64,000 bases of DNA from assembly GCA_002415085.1 (NCBI GenBank), contig DIBV01000006.1:124001-188000 (forward strand). The letters are read 5' to 3'. This document shows, one piece after another, positions 19,373-29,409 of this stretch. The notes below the pieces were generated by a model. The model did not search any database and had not been told where the DNA came from. It was given only the letters and a program-made list of their open reading frames with translations. The DNA comes from Arsukibacterium sp. UBA5043 (GTDB lineage: Bacteria; Pseudomonadota; Gammaproteobacteria; Enterobacterales; Alteromonadaceae). The translations under genes were made by a program, and so were the position numbers. Each line of letters starts with the position of its first letter. Positions within the stretch are counted from its first letter, which is position 1.

Positions 19373-20512
19373 ATGAAAACAAAAATTGATTTTGCCACTC
19401 TGGCAGGCTTGTTAACCTGGCTGCTGGTCTATGGCATCAGCATCTATATTCTGGACAAATCCGCGCCGGCCCATCCGACGTTGGCTCTGCATGGGCTGTT
19501 TATTGTTTATGGCGGTCTGTTCTGGTTACTGACCAGCAAGCAGGGGCCGTTTACCTTACAAGGCCGGTTTGGTCGTTATTTGTTGTTATTGCAGCTGCTG
19601 GTGGCCTTTGGTTTGCTGTGGCTGATACCAGCGCGTAATTTCGAATTTCTGGCTATCCTGACCATTATCTGGGCTGCCATGCTACCCTTTGTGATGCGAA
19701 CAGGCCCCGCCTTATTGCTTACCGTCACAGTTGTTGCGGCATGGTTTGCCGTTTTGGCCTGGCAAAGTGGCAAAGAGTATTGGATAACAGCGCTGCTGTA
19801 TGGCTGTTTTCATTTGTTTGCGGTACTGGTGCAAACTGCCAGCCGGGACGCTGAAGCTGCAAAAGACGAGCTGGAACAAAAGCATCAGCAGTTACTGGCA
19901 ACCCAGCAATTATTGCAGGCCGCGTCGCGCCAGAGTGAACGTACCCGGATTGCCCGTAATCTGCACGATCTGGTCGGCCACCATTTAACCGCCCTGACCA
20001 TTCAGTTGCAGGTAGCAAGTCATTTAACCGCCGGTGAGGCAAAACAGCAGGTTGATCAGTGTCATCAGCTGGCCAAGTTGTTGCTAGCCGATGTGCGTGA
20101 GGCTGTTAGCACCATGCGCCAGTACGCCGATGTCAGCTTGCACGATGCCGTTACTGCACTAAGCCGGATGTTGCCAGCCCAGCTTGCGGTAAAGCTGCAG
20201 ATCCCGGCGGATATTATGCTCAACGATCTGAGCCAGGCCCAGCATCTGCTGTGTATTATTCAGGAAGCCTTGAGTAACAGTTTAAAACACAGCGGCGCCA
20301 CTGAAGTTCATATTAAGGCCAGTGTCGCCGGGCAACAACTGCAGCTACAGCTTTATGATAATGGCACCCTGACACCCTACTGGCAGCCGGGCAACGGTAT
20401 TACCGGTATGCAGGAGCGGTTGGCAGAATGCAATGGTAGTTTGCAGATAGCCAGTAGCAACCACGCGATGCAACTGACGATTACTTTACCCTACATACTT
20501 TACCCTACATAA
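19373..20512 (+). CDS. Membrane sensor histidine kinase, DesK/NarX-like (HisKA_3)
   Basis: Autophosphorylates on His and passes phosphate to the adjacent regulator. The first 150 residues hold about five to six membrane helices with almost no periplasmic loop, suggesting it senses the membrane itself. A coiled coil (155-190) leads to the HisKA_3 box RTRIARNLHDLVGHH (His198). The ATPase N box EALSNSLKHSG, DNG and GNGITGMQERLAE are present. The C-terminus LPYILYPT comes from a perfect 14-bp tandem duplication. It overlaps no gene but ends 6 bases before the regulator start. The inferred targets are the divergent membrane protein and SDR genes. Confidence 0.92.
   Translation: MKTKIDFATLAGLLTWLLVYGISIYILDKSAPAHPTLALHGLFIVYGGLFWLLTSKQGPFTLQGRFGRYLLLLQLLVAFGLLWLIPARNFEFLAILTIIWAAMLPFVMRTGPALLLTVTVVAAWFAVLAWQSGKEYWITALLYGCFHLFAVLVQTASRDAEAAKDELEQKHQQLLATQQLLQAASRQSERTRIARNLHDLVGHHLTALTIQLQVASHLTAGEAKQQVDQCHQLAKLLLADVREAVSTMRQYADVSLHDAVTALSRMLPAQLAVKLQIPADIMLNDLSQAQHLLCIIQEALSNSLKHSGATEVHIKASVAGQQLQLQLYDNGTLTPYWQPGNGITGMQERLAECNGSLQIASSNHAMQLTITLPYILYPT
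20483..20510 (+). repeat. Perfect tandem 14-bp duplication at the kinase 3' end
   Basis: ACTTTACCCTACAT occurs twice in direct tandem (20483-20496, 20497-20510). Because 14 is not a multiple of three it sets the reading frame of the last residues and supplies the present stop. With a single copy the kinase would read on for a few codons and overlap the regulator start. Confidence 0.9.
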
Positions 20513-20518
20513 GGGGGG

Positions 20519-21175
20519 ATGATGCATAAAGTCCTGCTGGTTGATGATCAGAAGCTGATCCGTGATGGTATTAAAAGCCTGCTGGGTATTTCAGGTAAGG
20601 TTGCCGTCGTGGCAGAGTGTGCCGATGGCTCAGCGGTGGTAGAGACCTGCCAGCAACTGCAACCTGATGTAGTCCTGCTGGATTTATCGATGCCGGTGAT
20701 GAATGGGGTGCAAACTCTGGCGGCATTAAAACAGGCTGGGATCAGCATTCCGGTACTTATTCTGACCACTTTTGATGAGCATGAGCTGGTGTTAAAAAGC
20801 ATTGCAGCGGGTGCCCGCGGCTTTTTATTAAAAGACGTATCACTGGCCACGCTGGTGCAGGCCATCGCAACCCTGGCAGAGGGCGGCAGCTGGTTTGCGC
20901 CCAATATTACCGAGCGATTACTGGGAAGTATCCGTGATAATACCACTGCTAATGCTGACTTCAGTATGCCGGCAGTGCCGGAACCGCTCAGTGACAAAGA
21001 GCTGGAAATTCTGCAACTGATGGCCGCGGGCTACAGTAACAAAGAAATTGCGGCCGCTTTATATAAATCTGAAGGGACAGTTAAAAACCAGTGCTCTGCC
21101 ATCCTGGCCAAGCTGGGGGTGCGCGACCGCACCCGTGCTGTGTTACTGGCGTTGGAGCTGGGTCTTATCAGCTGA
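20519..21175 (+). CDS. NarL/FixJ-family response regulator
   Basis: A 218-residue DNA-binding regulator. The receiver domain has the acidic pair DD at 9-10, phospho-acceptor Asp55 in VVLLDLSMP, Thr in ILTTFDE and Lys in FLLKD. The LuxR-type helix-turn-helix (LSDKELEILQLMAAGYSNKEIA, split by a short linker from the receiver) is at the C-terminus. AAGGGGGG directly precedes a double ATG (20519 and 20522); the second gives better spacing. It pairs with the kinase just upstream. A bidirectional terminator follows. Confidence 0.94.
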   Translation: MMHKVLLVDDQKLIRDGIKSLLGISGKVAVVAECADGSAVVETCQQLQPDVVLLDLSMPVMNGVQTLAALKQAGISIPVLILTTFDEHELVLKSIAAGARGFLLKDVSLATLVQAIATLAEGGSWFAPNITERLLGSIRDNTTANADFSMPAVPEPLSDKELEILQLMAAGYSNKEIAAALYKSEGTVKNQCSAILAKLGVRDRTRAVLLALELGLIS

Positions 21176-21177
21176 TA

Positions 21178-21205
21178 AAAAAAAACCGCCCTTGGGCGGT
21201 TTTTC
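21178..21205. terminator. Bidirectional terminator, response regulator / metJ
   Basis: ACCGCC-CTTG-GGCGGT stem-loop (21185-21200) with A9 before and T5 after it, between the convergent regulator and metJ genes. Confidence 0.9.
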
Positions 21206-21229
21206 AGTGAAAAGCTGTTACAAAAGGTA

Positions 21230-21565
21230 TTACTCTTCGGTGGTATCGGCTTCAATAATTACCGGAATAGGTTTACCCATGCTGGTCAGGATCTGCCGTA
21301 CTTCGGCCGGGATCTGATGCGGATTATCTTTGCGTAAGTCTTCATCAGCCGGTAATGGCTGGCCGGTAAAGGCATGTAAAAAAGCTTCGCATAGCAATTC
21401 ACTGTTAGTGGCATGGCGCAGGTTATTGACCTGACGGCGGGTACGCTCGTCGGTTAATACTTTTAAAACATTCAGCGGAATGGAAACGGTAATTTTTTTT
21501 ACTTGTTCTGACTTTTTACCATGTTCCGCATAAGGATGGATATATTCGCCATTCCATTTAGCCAT
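21230..21565 (-). CDS. metJ: Methionine repressor MetJ
   Basis: Ribbon-helix-helix repressor that binds tandem met boxes with S-adenosylmethionine as corepressor. 111 residues (E. coli 105). The start [21 protein letters not shown], the beta-strand [15 protein letters not shown] that inserts in the major groove, and [30 protein letters not shown] are all diagnostic. It is divergent from metB, whose promoter it should control together with its own. Confidence 0.97.
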   Translation of the reverse strand: MAKWNGEYIHPYAEHGKKSEQVKKITVSIPLNVLKVLTDERTRRQVNNLRHATNSELLCEAFLHAFTGQPLPADEDLRKDNPHQIPAEVRQILTSMGKPIPVIIEADTTEE

Positions 21566-21673
21566 AAGGGTACCTTAGTTATTTATAATGGTTATTCGTA
21601 TTTGCTCGCGCAGTTGCCAAATTCTAACTTTTTATCCCGCCATGTCCAATAGTGAGCAACAAATAATCATTAT

Positions 21674-21743
21674 AGACGGCTAAATGGTTTGACATCCAAT
21701 TTTTGATCGATATACTTTTAGACGTCTAAACATCCAAAAGTGA
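21674..21743. promoter_or_regulatory. Met boxes overlapping a strong sigma-70 promoter for metBLF
   Basis: Promoter: TTGACA (21689-21694), 16-bp spacer, TATACT (21711-21716). Two clusters of 8-bp met boxes (consensus AGACGTCT) overlap it: AGACGGCT, AAATGGTT, TGACATCC at 21674-21697, and the perfect AGACGTCT at 21720-21727 followed by AAACATCC (21728-21735). One cluster covers the -35 box and the other the start site, fitting MetJ repression. Confidence 0.85.
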
Positions 21744-21761
21744 AAGTCAAAAGGTGTCGTT

Positions 21762-23036
21762 ATGTCTCATTCAGCTGCTGCAACTATTACTGCCCGGGCC
21801 GGTATAGCCGAGGATACGGCGTTTGGTGCAGTGACCCCACCTTTATATCTTACTACCACCTATAAGCTACCGGCCTTTCAGCAACCGGGGCAATATGATT
21901 ATTCTCGTTCTAACAACCCGACCCGTGACACACTGGCACAGGCGTTATGTGAATTAGAGCAGGGCGCCAGCGCTATTGTTACAGGTAGTGGTATGTCAGC
22001 CTGTTTGCTGGCGCTGCAGTTACTGGGGCCGGACGATACATTGCTGATCCCGCATGATTGCTATGGCGGCAGCTATCGTTTATTTACCAATCTGGCCTCG
22101 CGTAAGCAAGCCTTTAAACTGCAAATTATTAATTTTCAGCAACGTGATTGGGCAGCAAAAGTTACTGCAGCAAAGCCAGCGATGATTTGGCTGGAAACGC
22201 CCAGTAATCCATTGCTGCAAATTACCGATGTCAAAGCGGTGTGCCAACTGGCCAAAAACTTAAACGCAAAGGTTGTGGTGGATAACACTTTCTTATCACC
22301 GGTACTGCAACAACCGTTGCTGCTAGGTGCCGATATCGTGGTGCACTCTACCACCAAATATATTAATGGCCACAGCGACATTGTTGGCGGCGTGCTGGTG
22401 GCGAAGGATCCGGCTATTGGGGATGAGCTGAAATGGTGGGCCAATTGTTTAGGGGTTACCGGGCCGGCATTTGACAGCTATATGACCTTGCGCGGCTTAC
22501 GCACCCTGGTGCCCCGGCTGCAGTTGCAGCAACAGAATACCGCCGAGCTGGTTAGTTTTTTACAACGCCAGCCGCTGGTCAGCACATTATATTACCCGGG
22601 TTTAACCGACCATCCCGGACATAACATCGCCAAAGCCCAGCAAAGCGGCTTTGGCGCTATGTGCAGTTTTGATTTGGCGGCACCTGCTGCAGCGTTGCCG
22701 GTGTTTTTTGCCAGTTTGCGGTTATTTACCCTGGCGCAATCGTTAGGTGGCATTGAAAGCCTGATTTGTCACCCGGGGTCGATGACCCATGCCTCAATGG
22801 ATGCGGCTGCTCAGCAGACCGCCGGTATTGGTCCGACCTTAATCCGGTTGTCGGTGGGTATTGAAGCGCCGGCAGATTTAATTGCCGACCTGCAAAATGG
22901 CTTTAATGCCGTTGCCAACTGGCTTGATGCTCAGCAGCAGGGTCACAATGCAACCCTTACTGGGGGTACGGTGCAGGTGACATCAGAATTGAATGGTCAC
23001 TGCCGGCTCAATCCAGCTCTGACTGCGTTGTGGTAA
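21762..23036 (+). CDS. metB: Cystathionine gamma-synthase (MetB)
   Basis: PLP enzyme that joins O-succinylhomoserine (or O-acetyl) and cysteine to give cystathionine in methionine synthesis. 424 residues; the PLP lysine is Lys199 in HSTTKYINGHSD. YSRSNNPTR, TGSGMSA and the final SVGIE block are typical. It is about 38 residues longer than E. coli MetB (386), the surplus being a C-terminal tail after the usual end near DLQNGFNAV. It sits 6 bp before metL, under the met-box promoter. O-acetylhomoserine sulfhydrylase activity is a less likely alternative, given metL and metJ beside it. Confidence 0.93.
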   Translation: MSHSAAATITARAGIAEDTAFGAVTPPLYLTTTYKLPAFQQPGQYDYSRSNNPTRDTLAQALCELEQGASAIVTGSGMSACLLALQLLGPDDTLLIPHDCYGGSYRLFTNLASRKQAFKLQIINFQQRDWAAKVTAAKPAMIWLETPSNPLLQITDVKAVCQLAKNLNAKVVVDNTFLSPVLQQPLLLGADIVVHSTTKYINGHSDIVGGVLVAKDPAIGDELKWWANCLGVTGPAFDSYMTLRGLRTLVPRLQLQQQNTAELVSFLQRQPLVSTLYYPGLTDHPGHNIAKAQQSGFGAMCSFDLAAPAAALPVFFASLRLFTLAQSLGGIESLICHPGSMTHASMDAAAQQTAGIGPTLIRLSVGIEAPADLIADLQNGFNAVANWLDAQQQGHNATLTGGTVQVTSELNGHCRLNPALTALW

Positions 23037-23042
23037 TCTAAT

Positions 23043-25433
23043 ATGAGCCAGCAATTAATAGCCTCATTGGTTAAACCCAATTGTGAAGTCCATAAATTTG
23101 GTGGCAGCAGCCTTGCTAACGCCAGCCGTTTTCAGACTGTAGCGGCTATAGTGCAGCAACAGGCTGGTTTGCCCTGGGTCGTCGTTTCTGCACCGGGTGA
23201 CACCACGGATACATTGTTATTTATCATTGCTGCTTATCAGCGTGCTGATGACATCAGTCAGCCACTGGCTCAGCTAAGCACACAGTTGCAGCAGCTAGTT
23301 ATTGCAACCCTGCCAGAACCGGCTGTGCCGACCGTACTGAAAAGACTAAACGGCTGGTTGCAACAAATACCAGACTGGTTAGCCTGTGCACAAATTAATG
23401 AAGTCTTGGCAATTGGCGAGTTACTGTCTGCGTCTCTGTTGGCAGCATTGTTGACAGAACAGGGAACACCGGCACGGGCAGTTGATGCCAGAGATTTCTT
23501 AGTGTTCAGCGGCTCTGAACCTGACTGGCAGCAAAGCACCGCACGGTTTAGCAAGTTGATAACACCTCATCAGTCAGCGCGGTGTCATGTCGTCACCGGT
23601 TTTATTGGCCGCAACGAAAGTGGCGGCAGTATTACCCTTGGCCGCAATGGTAGTGATTATAGTGCCACGTTACTTGGTGCCTTACTTTCGGCAGAGCGGG
23701 TAAGTATCTGGACAGATGTTACGGCCATTTTCAGTGCAGATCCGCGTAAGTGTACCGATGCGGTTCCCTATCGTCAGGTAAACGCAGGGCAGGCTTGTCA
23801 GCTTGCCGCGCTGGGTAATCCGGTGTTGCATGCCAGAACACTGGCGCCACTTAAGGGCACTCGTACACACTTGCTGGTGCGCAGTGCCTTGCAACCAGAG
23901 TATGCCGGGTGTCACGTTGAACCCGACGCGCCACATCAGGCATTTTTAACCTGTTTGCACCCTGTGCGCTTAGTGTCATTAGCTGCTCGGTCAGCTATGA
24001 ATGGCGACGAATTGGCGCGCGAGCTGCAAAGTGCGGTGGTGGTATTGCCACATGCCTGTACCAATGATGACAGTGCTCAACGCTGGTTAATCCCCTCTGA
24101 TAGTTGGCCAGATGCCCTGACGCTACTACAGCAGCAGGGCTGCCATCCCCTGGCTGATACCGTCGATTATTACGCGCTGGTGTGGTTAAAGGCCAGCGCA
24201 CAGCAGCAGGTCAGTGTGGTTTTAGACCAGTACCTGCAGCAGTTACAGGTACAACATTTGTATGAAAATGATCAACTGGCCGTTTGGCTATTCAAGCAGG
24301 AGTTAGCGGTGGCAGAGTTAAATCAGATCCATCAACATTGCGTGGAACGCAAACCAAGCTTGCAGGTATTGGTGGCTGGCACCGGCAATGTCGGGGCCGA
24401 ATTTTTAGATATGTTGCCGCAGCAGCAACTGGTGTTGGCACAGGATATCACACTGGAGCTGGCTGGCGTGTTTAATACACGCCAGGCCTGGCTTGGTGAG
24501 CAGTTAAAGCCGGCACGGTGGCAAGAGCAACTGGCTGTTGCTGAAGGCTATTCTACCGCGGAGTTACTGGCATATATCCGTAAGTTAGCAAAGCCCAAAG
24601 TGCTGGTAGATATTACGCCAAGTGGCCAGTTTGCCAGGCAGTATCCTGCGTTTGTTGCCGCAGGTTGTCATATTATCAGTGCCAATAAGCAAGGGGTTAC
24701 GTTACCGCTGAATGAATATAATGCTATCCGTTCAGTAATTTCGGCAGAGCGGCTTAGCTGGCGTAGCAATACCACTGTAGGGGCTGGGATCCCGGTGCAG
24801 CAGGTGCTTAAAACGCTGCTGCAAAGCGGTGATAGCATAAGCCGGATCAGCGGAGTATTTTCTGGCACCTTGTCGTGGTTGTTTTGTAAATATGATGGCA
24901 GCGTGCCGTTTTCAAGCTTGCTGACTGAGGCTGCTGAACTGGGTTATACCGAGCCGGATCCAAGAGACGATTTATCTGGTATTGATGTTCAGCGTAAGTT
25001 GTTGGTTCTGGCCAGAGAACTGGGGTTAAGTCTGGAGTTAGAGCAGATTAGCTTGCAGCCACTTATGCCTGAAGCGCTGGGCTTTGGGAGTTGGGCTGAC
25101 GCCTGGCGGCAACGCGAGTTACTTGACGACATGATGGCCAGCGCGCTGGCAGATGCTAAAGCGGGTGGTAAGGTATTACGCTATACCGCCAGTTTAACGC
25201 TTACCGGTCATAGACCAAAAGCTGAAGTGAAACTATTACAGGTCGCTGCCGATGAACCGCTTGCCGCGCTTTTACCTTGCGACAATATCTTTGTAATTGA
25301 AAGCCAGTGGTACAGCACTAATCCATTGGTGTTAAAAGGTCCGGGGGCCGGTAAACAAGTTACTGCCGGTGGTATTCATGCTGACGTTGCCCAGTTGTGT
25401 CAGCAGCTTATATTAACAGGCGCAAGCCGTTAG
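23043..25433 (+). CDS. metL: Bifunctional aspartokinase / homoserine dehydrogenase II (MetL)
   Basis: Catalyses the first and third steps of the aspartate pathway towards methionine. 796 residues (E. coli 810). The aspartokinase domain opens with KFGGSSLAN near residue 18 and includes GRNGSDYSA; regulatory ACT-like segments occupy the middle; the dehydrogenase domain starts at the Rossmann motif VLVAGTGNVGAEFLD and includes SANKQGVTLPL, GVFSGTLSWLF and EPDPRDDLSGIDVQRK. Lies 6 bp after metB and 24 bp before metF, so metBLF is one operon. Confidence 0.96.
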   Translation: MSQQLIASLVKPNCEVHKFGGSSLANASRFQTVAAIVQQQAGLPWVVVSAPGDTTDTLLFIIAAYQRADDISQPLAQLSTQLQQLVIATLPEPAVPTVLKRLNGWLQQIPDWLACAQINEVLAIGELLSASLLAALLTEQGTPARAVDARDFLVFSGSEPDWQQSTARFSKLITPHQSARCHVVTGFIGRNESGGSITLGRNGSDYSATLLGALLSAERVSIWTDVTAIFSADPRKCTDAVPYRQVNAGQACQLAALGNPVLHARTLAPLKGTRTHLLVRSALQPEYAGCHVEPDAPHQAFLTCLHPVRLVSLAARSAMNGDELARELQSAVVVLPHACTNDDSAQRWLIPSDSWPDALTLLQQQGCHPLADTVDYYALVWLKASAQQQVSVVLDQYLQQLQVQHLYENDQLAVWLFKQELAVAELNQIHQHCVERKPSLQVLVAGTGNVGAEFLDMLPQQQLVLAQDITLELAGVFNTRQAWLGEQLKPARWQEQLAVAEGYSTAELLAYIRKLAKPKVLVDITPSGQFARQYPAFVAAGCHIISANKQGVTLPLNEYNAIRSVISAERLSWRSNTTVGAGIPVQQVLKTLLQSGDSISRISGVFSGTLSWLFCKYDGSVPFSSLLTEAAELGYTEPDPRDDLSGIDVQRKLLVLARELGLSLELEQISLQPLMPEALGFGSWADAWRQRELLDDMMASALADAKAGGKVLRYTASLTLTGHRPKAEVKLLQVAADEPLAALLPCDNIFVIESQWYSTNPLVLKGPGAGKQVTAGGIHADVAQLCQQLILTGASR

Positions 25434-26351
<918 letters not shown>

Positions 26352-26377
26352 TCGCATCTGTTTTATGAAGCTTCCCA

Positions 26378-26421
26378 ACTACCGGCAAAAGCGGTAGTCT
26401 TGCTATTGCAAGATTAGTTTT
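26378..26421 (+). terminator. Tandem hairpins after metF, possible terminator
   Basis: ACTACCG-loop-CGGTAGT (26378-26398) is immediately followed by CTTGC-TATT-GCAAG (26399-26412) and then ATTAGTTTT. The U-tract is weak, so termination is only likely. Confidence 0.45.
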
Positions 26422-26440
26422 CTTGAAACAGGGATTGGCT

Positions 26441-29371
26441 ATGCCGTTGTTAACTGTTTGTCGGTGCAGTGCGTACAACCTGCTTTGGTTGCTGAGGGGA
26501 TTGCTGGTTACGCTAGCCGTCGCCACACATGCCGTTGCCACAACTGCGGTCGGAACAGATAATGACATGGTGGGCCTTGATAATTACTTCAGCGAAAGCT
26601 GGAGCACCGTGGATGGGTTACCTCATAATACCGTTAATGCCATTGCTCAAACTCCGGATGGCTACTTATGGTTTGCCACCTGGGAGGGAGTAGCCCGCTT
26701 TAACGGCCGTCGGTTCGATATTTTTGATCGTAGTGCGCAAACGGGTCTTCCTGACTCTGGTATCCGAACGTTAAATGTTGCCGCAAATGGCGATCTGCTG
26801 GCAGCTGGCGCCCGTGGTGGCATAGCCCGGGTTAGCGGGCACCAGTGGCAAAGTTATCCGCCGCTGGGTGTACTAATCAATAAGGCACTGGTCGACAGTC
26901 AACAGAGACTATGGTTAGCGACTGAGGGCGGAGGCGTTGTATTACAATTGCCAGATGGCAGTCGGCGCCAGTTTACAGAGGATAACGGTTTACCTGCCAA
27001 TGCTGCTCATAGTTTATTTGAAGATGACCTGGGGCAGATTTGGGTTGGCACGATGGCTGGCCTGGCACTCATCGATAATAGTTTAGCGTTAAGTCAGCCA
27101 TTTAAAGATCAGTTATCCCTGCCGGTATTTGCGGTGGCGGCCAATAGCCAGCAACAGTTATTGATTGGCACAGAGCGTGGCTTATATCAGCTGAATGAAC
27201 AACAGCAATTAATACTACTACTGGCCGACGTGCCGGTGGCAACCTTATTGCCAGAAGCGTCAGGTGAACTATGGATAGGTACGGTAGATCGCGGTTTAAT
27301 AAGGCTATTTCACACTAAGCTCGAGCAACTGAGCATTGAGCAGGGTTTACCAAATAATCGGGTATTAGCGTTGTTTAGAGATAAAGAGCGTAGCCTGTGG
27401 GTAGGCACTAATGGTGGGGTATTTCGTTTACGTGATGCCCCTTTTACTACCTATACCAATGAGCATGGTTTAGCGGACAATTATGTGCGAACCGTACTGT
27501 CTGACCAGGCTGATTGTGTATATGTCGGCAGTAGTCGCGGCCTCGACCAGATTTGTAACGGCACCATCCGTAATATCGACCTTTCCAGCCATGCAAACGG
27601 GCAATCGGTACTGAGTCTGGCGCTTGGCCAGCAGCAAAGTCTGTGGATAGGTACTTATACCGATGGTCTTTTGCATTATGCCAATGGTGAGGTGGTTGCT
27701 CACTATCGCAGTGAAGATGGTCTGGCTGCTAACGAGGTGCGAGCTATTCTGCCAAGGCCTGATGGCTCGGTGTTAGTGGGAACCTCGCAGGGACTCACAT
27801 TAATTCAGCAGGGGAAATTGACTACTCCAGTAGCTGCATCATCATTGCCGTCGCCCTTTATTATGACCCTGCATCAAACCGGCGACGGCCGGGTATTCAT
27901 CGGCAGCGGTGCCGGCGTTTCGATATGGCACAATAACCAGATACGCCAACTTGATTTTAGCGTGCTGGACCAGGCCGAATATGCGTTTGGCTTTATGGAA
28001 GATCCCGAAGCCGGTATTTTGTGGATGACGACTGATCGGGGGCTGGTGGCGTTTGATTTAACCAACGAACAGCTTGCTCTGGTGGGTAGAAATCATGGCA
28101 TGCCATTTGACAAACTATTTCAGCTGGTTATCGACAAGCAGCAACACTTCTGGATTTCCACCAATCGTGGTGTGCTTCGCCTGGCCAGGCAACAGGCGCT
28201 TGATGTGATTTATGGTCTGCGTGATCAGATAAATTATGAGTTGTTTGGCGAAAGTGACGGCATGGCCAGCGCTCAGGCTAATGGGGGTTCTTCACCCGCT
28301 GCCAGTTTGCATAGCGATGGCTCGGTTTGGGTTGCTACCTCTGTGGGGGCCAGTAAAGTGCAGCCAGCGAGACTACATTCGTTCTCTGCGGTCATACCGC
28401 CCGTGGTATTGGAAAAGCTGATAGTAGATGGCAAGCAGTTCTTGCCAGAGCAAACTATTCAATTGGCTGCGGGCACCAGCAGAATAGAACTGGAATATGC
28501 CGGACTGGGCTTTATTATGCCGCAACGCATCCGGTATCGTACCAGGCTGGACGGCTTTGAACAGGATTGGGCCGTTCGTGGTAACCAGACGAATGTGCAA
28601 TATACTAATTTAGCCCCGGGCCACTACCGGTTTAACGTGGCCGCCTCATATCCCGATGGCGGCTGGAGCCCCGCTGCAACGGTATCATTTAGCATTGCGC
28701 CATACTTATGGCAACGGCCCCTGTTTCAACTGCTGGTTTTACTGGTACTGATCGTCTTGGTTAGCAGCACAGTTCGCTGGCGACTTGGCAGTTTAAAGCG
28801 CAGCGAATTAAAACTGAAATTACAGGTCGCTGAAAAAACGGCGGAGCTGGCGGCTTTAGCCCGACTGGATTCACTGACCGGTCTGGCAAACCGCCGGGCA
28901 TTTGATGAAGCGATGCAGCATGAGTTGAAACGCGCCAAGCGCCAACACGAGCCTCTTTGCCTGGCGTTACTTGATATTGACCATTTTAAAAAAGTAAATG
29001 ATAACTGGTCACATACGGTTGGCGATGAAGTATTAAAACGGGTAGCGGCAACCTTGCAGACACATTGTCGCGATATAGATTCGCTGGCCCGCTGGGGCGG
29101 TGAAGAGTTTGTTATTTTATTACCAGATACCCCGATAGCAATGGCTGAAGAGGTATGCGACAGACTTCGGCAGCAGGTAGCCAGCGCTGATTACTCTGAC
29201 ATTGTGTCGGGCTTGACGGTTACCTTAAGTATTGGTTTGGCGATACTCGACGATAAAAATGATGGCAAGCAACTGCTTATTGATGCAGACAAGGCGCTGT
29301 ATCAGGCAAAAAAGCAGGGCCGAAATACCGTGATTACTAACGATAGCGATGGTCACGACACATTACAGTAA
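26441..29371 (+). CDS. Diguanylate cyclase with double periplasmic propeller (Reg_prop-Y_Y_Y-TM-GGDEF)
   Basis: Likely makes c-di-GMP in response to a periplasmic signal. From ATG 26441 (AGGGA 7 bases upstream) it has a signal peptide to about 32, then some fourteen blade repeats of the GLPxNxVxxIxxDxxGxLWVGTxxGL type (about 45-635), enough for two seven-bladed propellers as in hybrid sensor BT-type systems. A Y_Y_Y immunoglobulin-like domain follows, then one membrane helix (about 757-780), a short coiled coil and a GGDEF domain with GGEEF at 886-890. The inhibitory RxxD site (RDID) is intact, so product feedback is expected. The ligand is unknown. It stands alone between metF and argC. Confidence 0.9.
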   Translation: MPLLTVCRCSAYNLLWLLRGLLVTLAVATHAVATTAVGTDNDMVGLDNYFSESWSTVDGLPHNTVNAIAQTPDGYLWFATWEGVARFNGRRFDIFDRSAQTGLPDSGIRTLNVAANGDLLAAGARGGIARVSGHQWQSYPPLGVLINKALVDSQQRLWLATEGGGVVLQLPDGSRRQFTEDNGLPANAAHSLFEDDLGQIWVGTMAGLALIDNSLALSQPFKDQLSLPVFAVAANSQQQLLIGTERGLYQLNEQQQLILLLADVPVATLLPEASGELWIGTVDRGLIRLFHTKLEQLSIEQGLPNNRVLALFRDKERSLWVGTNGGVFRLRDAPFTTYTNEHGLADNYVRTVLSDQADCVYVGSSRGLDQICNGTIRNIDLSSHANGQSVLSLALGQQQSLWIGTYTDGLLHYANGEVVAHYRSEDGLAANEVRAILPRPDGSVLVGTSQGLTLIQQGKLTTPVAASSLPSPFIMTLHQTGDGRVFIGSGAGVSIWHNNQIRQLDFSVLDQAEYAFGFMEDPEAGILWMTTDRGLVAFDLTNEQLALVGRNHGMPFDKLFQLVIDKQQHFWISTNRGVLRLARQQALDVIYGLRDQINYELFGESDGMASAQANGGSSPAASLHSDGSVWVATSVGASKVQPARLHSFSAVIPPVVLEKLIVDGKQFLPEQTIQLAAGTSRIELEYAGLGFIMPQRIRYRTRLDGFEQDWAVRGNQTNVQYTNLAPGHYRFNVAASYPDGGWSPAATVSFSIAPYLWQRPLFQLLVLLVLIVLVSSTVRWRLGSLKRSELKLKLQVAEKTAELAALARLDSLTGLANRRAFDEAMQHELKRAKRQHEPLCLALLDIDHFKKVNDNWSHTVGDEVLKRVAATLQTHCRDIDSLARWGGEEFVILLPDTPIAMAEEVCDRLRQQVASADYSDIVSGLTVTLSIGLAILDDKNDGKQLLIDADKALYQAKKQGRNTVITNDSDGHDTLQ

Positions 29372-29409
29372 ATAGATAAAAATTCACAAAAACAGCATAA
29401 TTATTGTTG
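29371..29409. promoter_or_regulatory. Paired ARG boxes upstream of argC
   Basis: Two ArgR-type sites: TAGAT-AAAA-ATTCA (29373-29386, 8 of 10 conserved half-site bases) and AGCAT-AATT-ATTGT (29394-29407, 6 of 10). Their centres are exactly 21 bp apart, the spacing of tandem ARG boxes in E. coli. They abut the predicted promoter, as expected for repression. Confidence 0.65.

Noticed and set aside
26352-26440. c-di-GMP riboswitch before the diguanylate cyclase
   Set aside because: The 89-bp gap shows two simple hairpins but not the GEMM conserved core.
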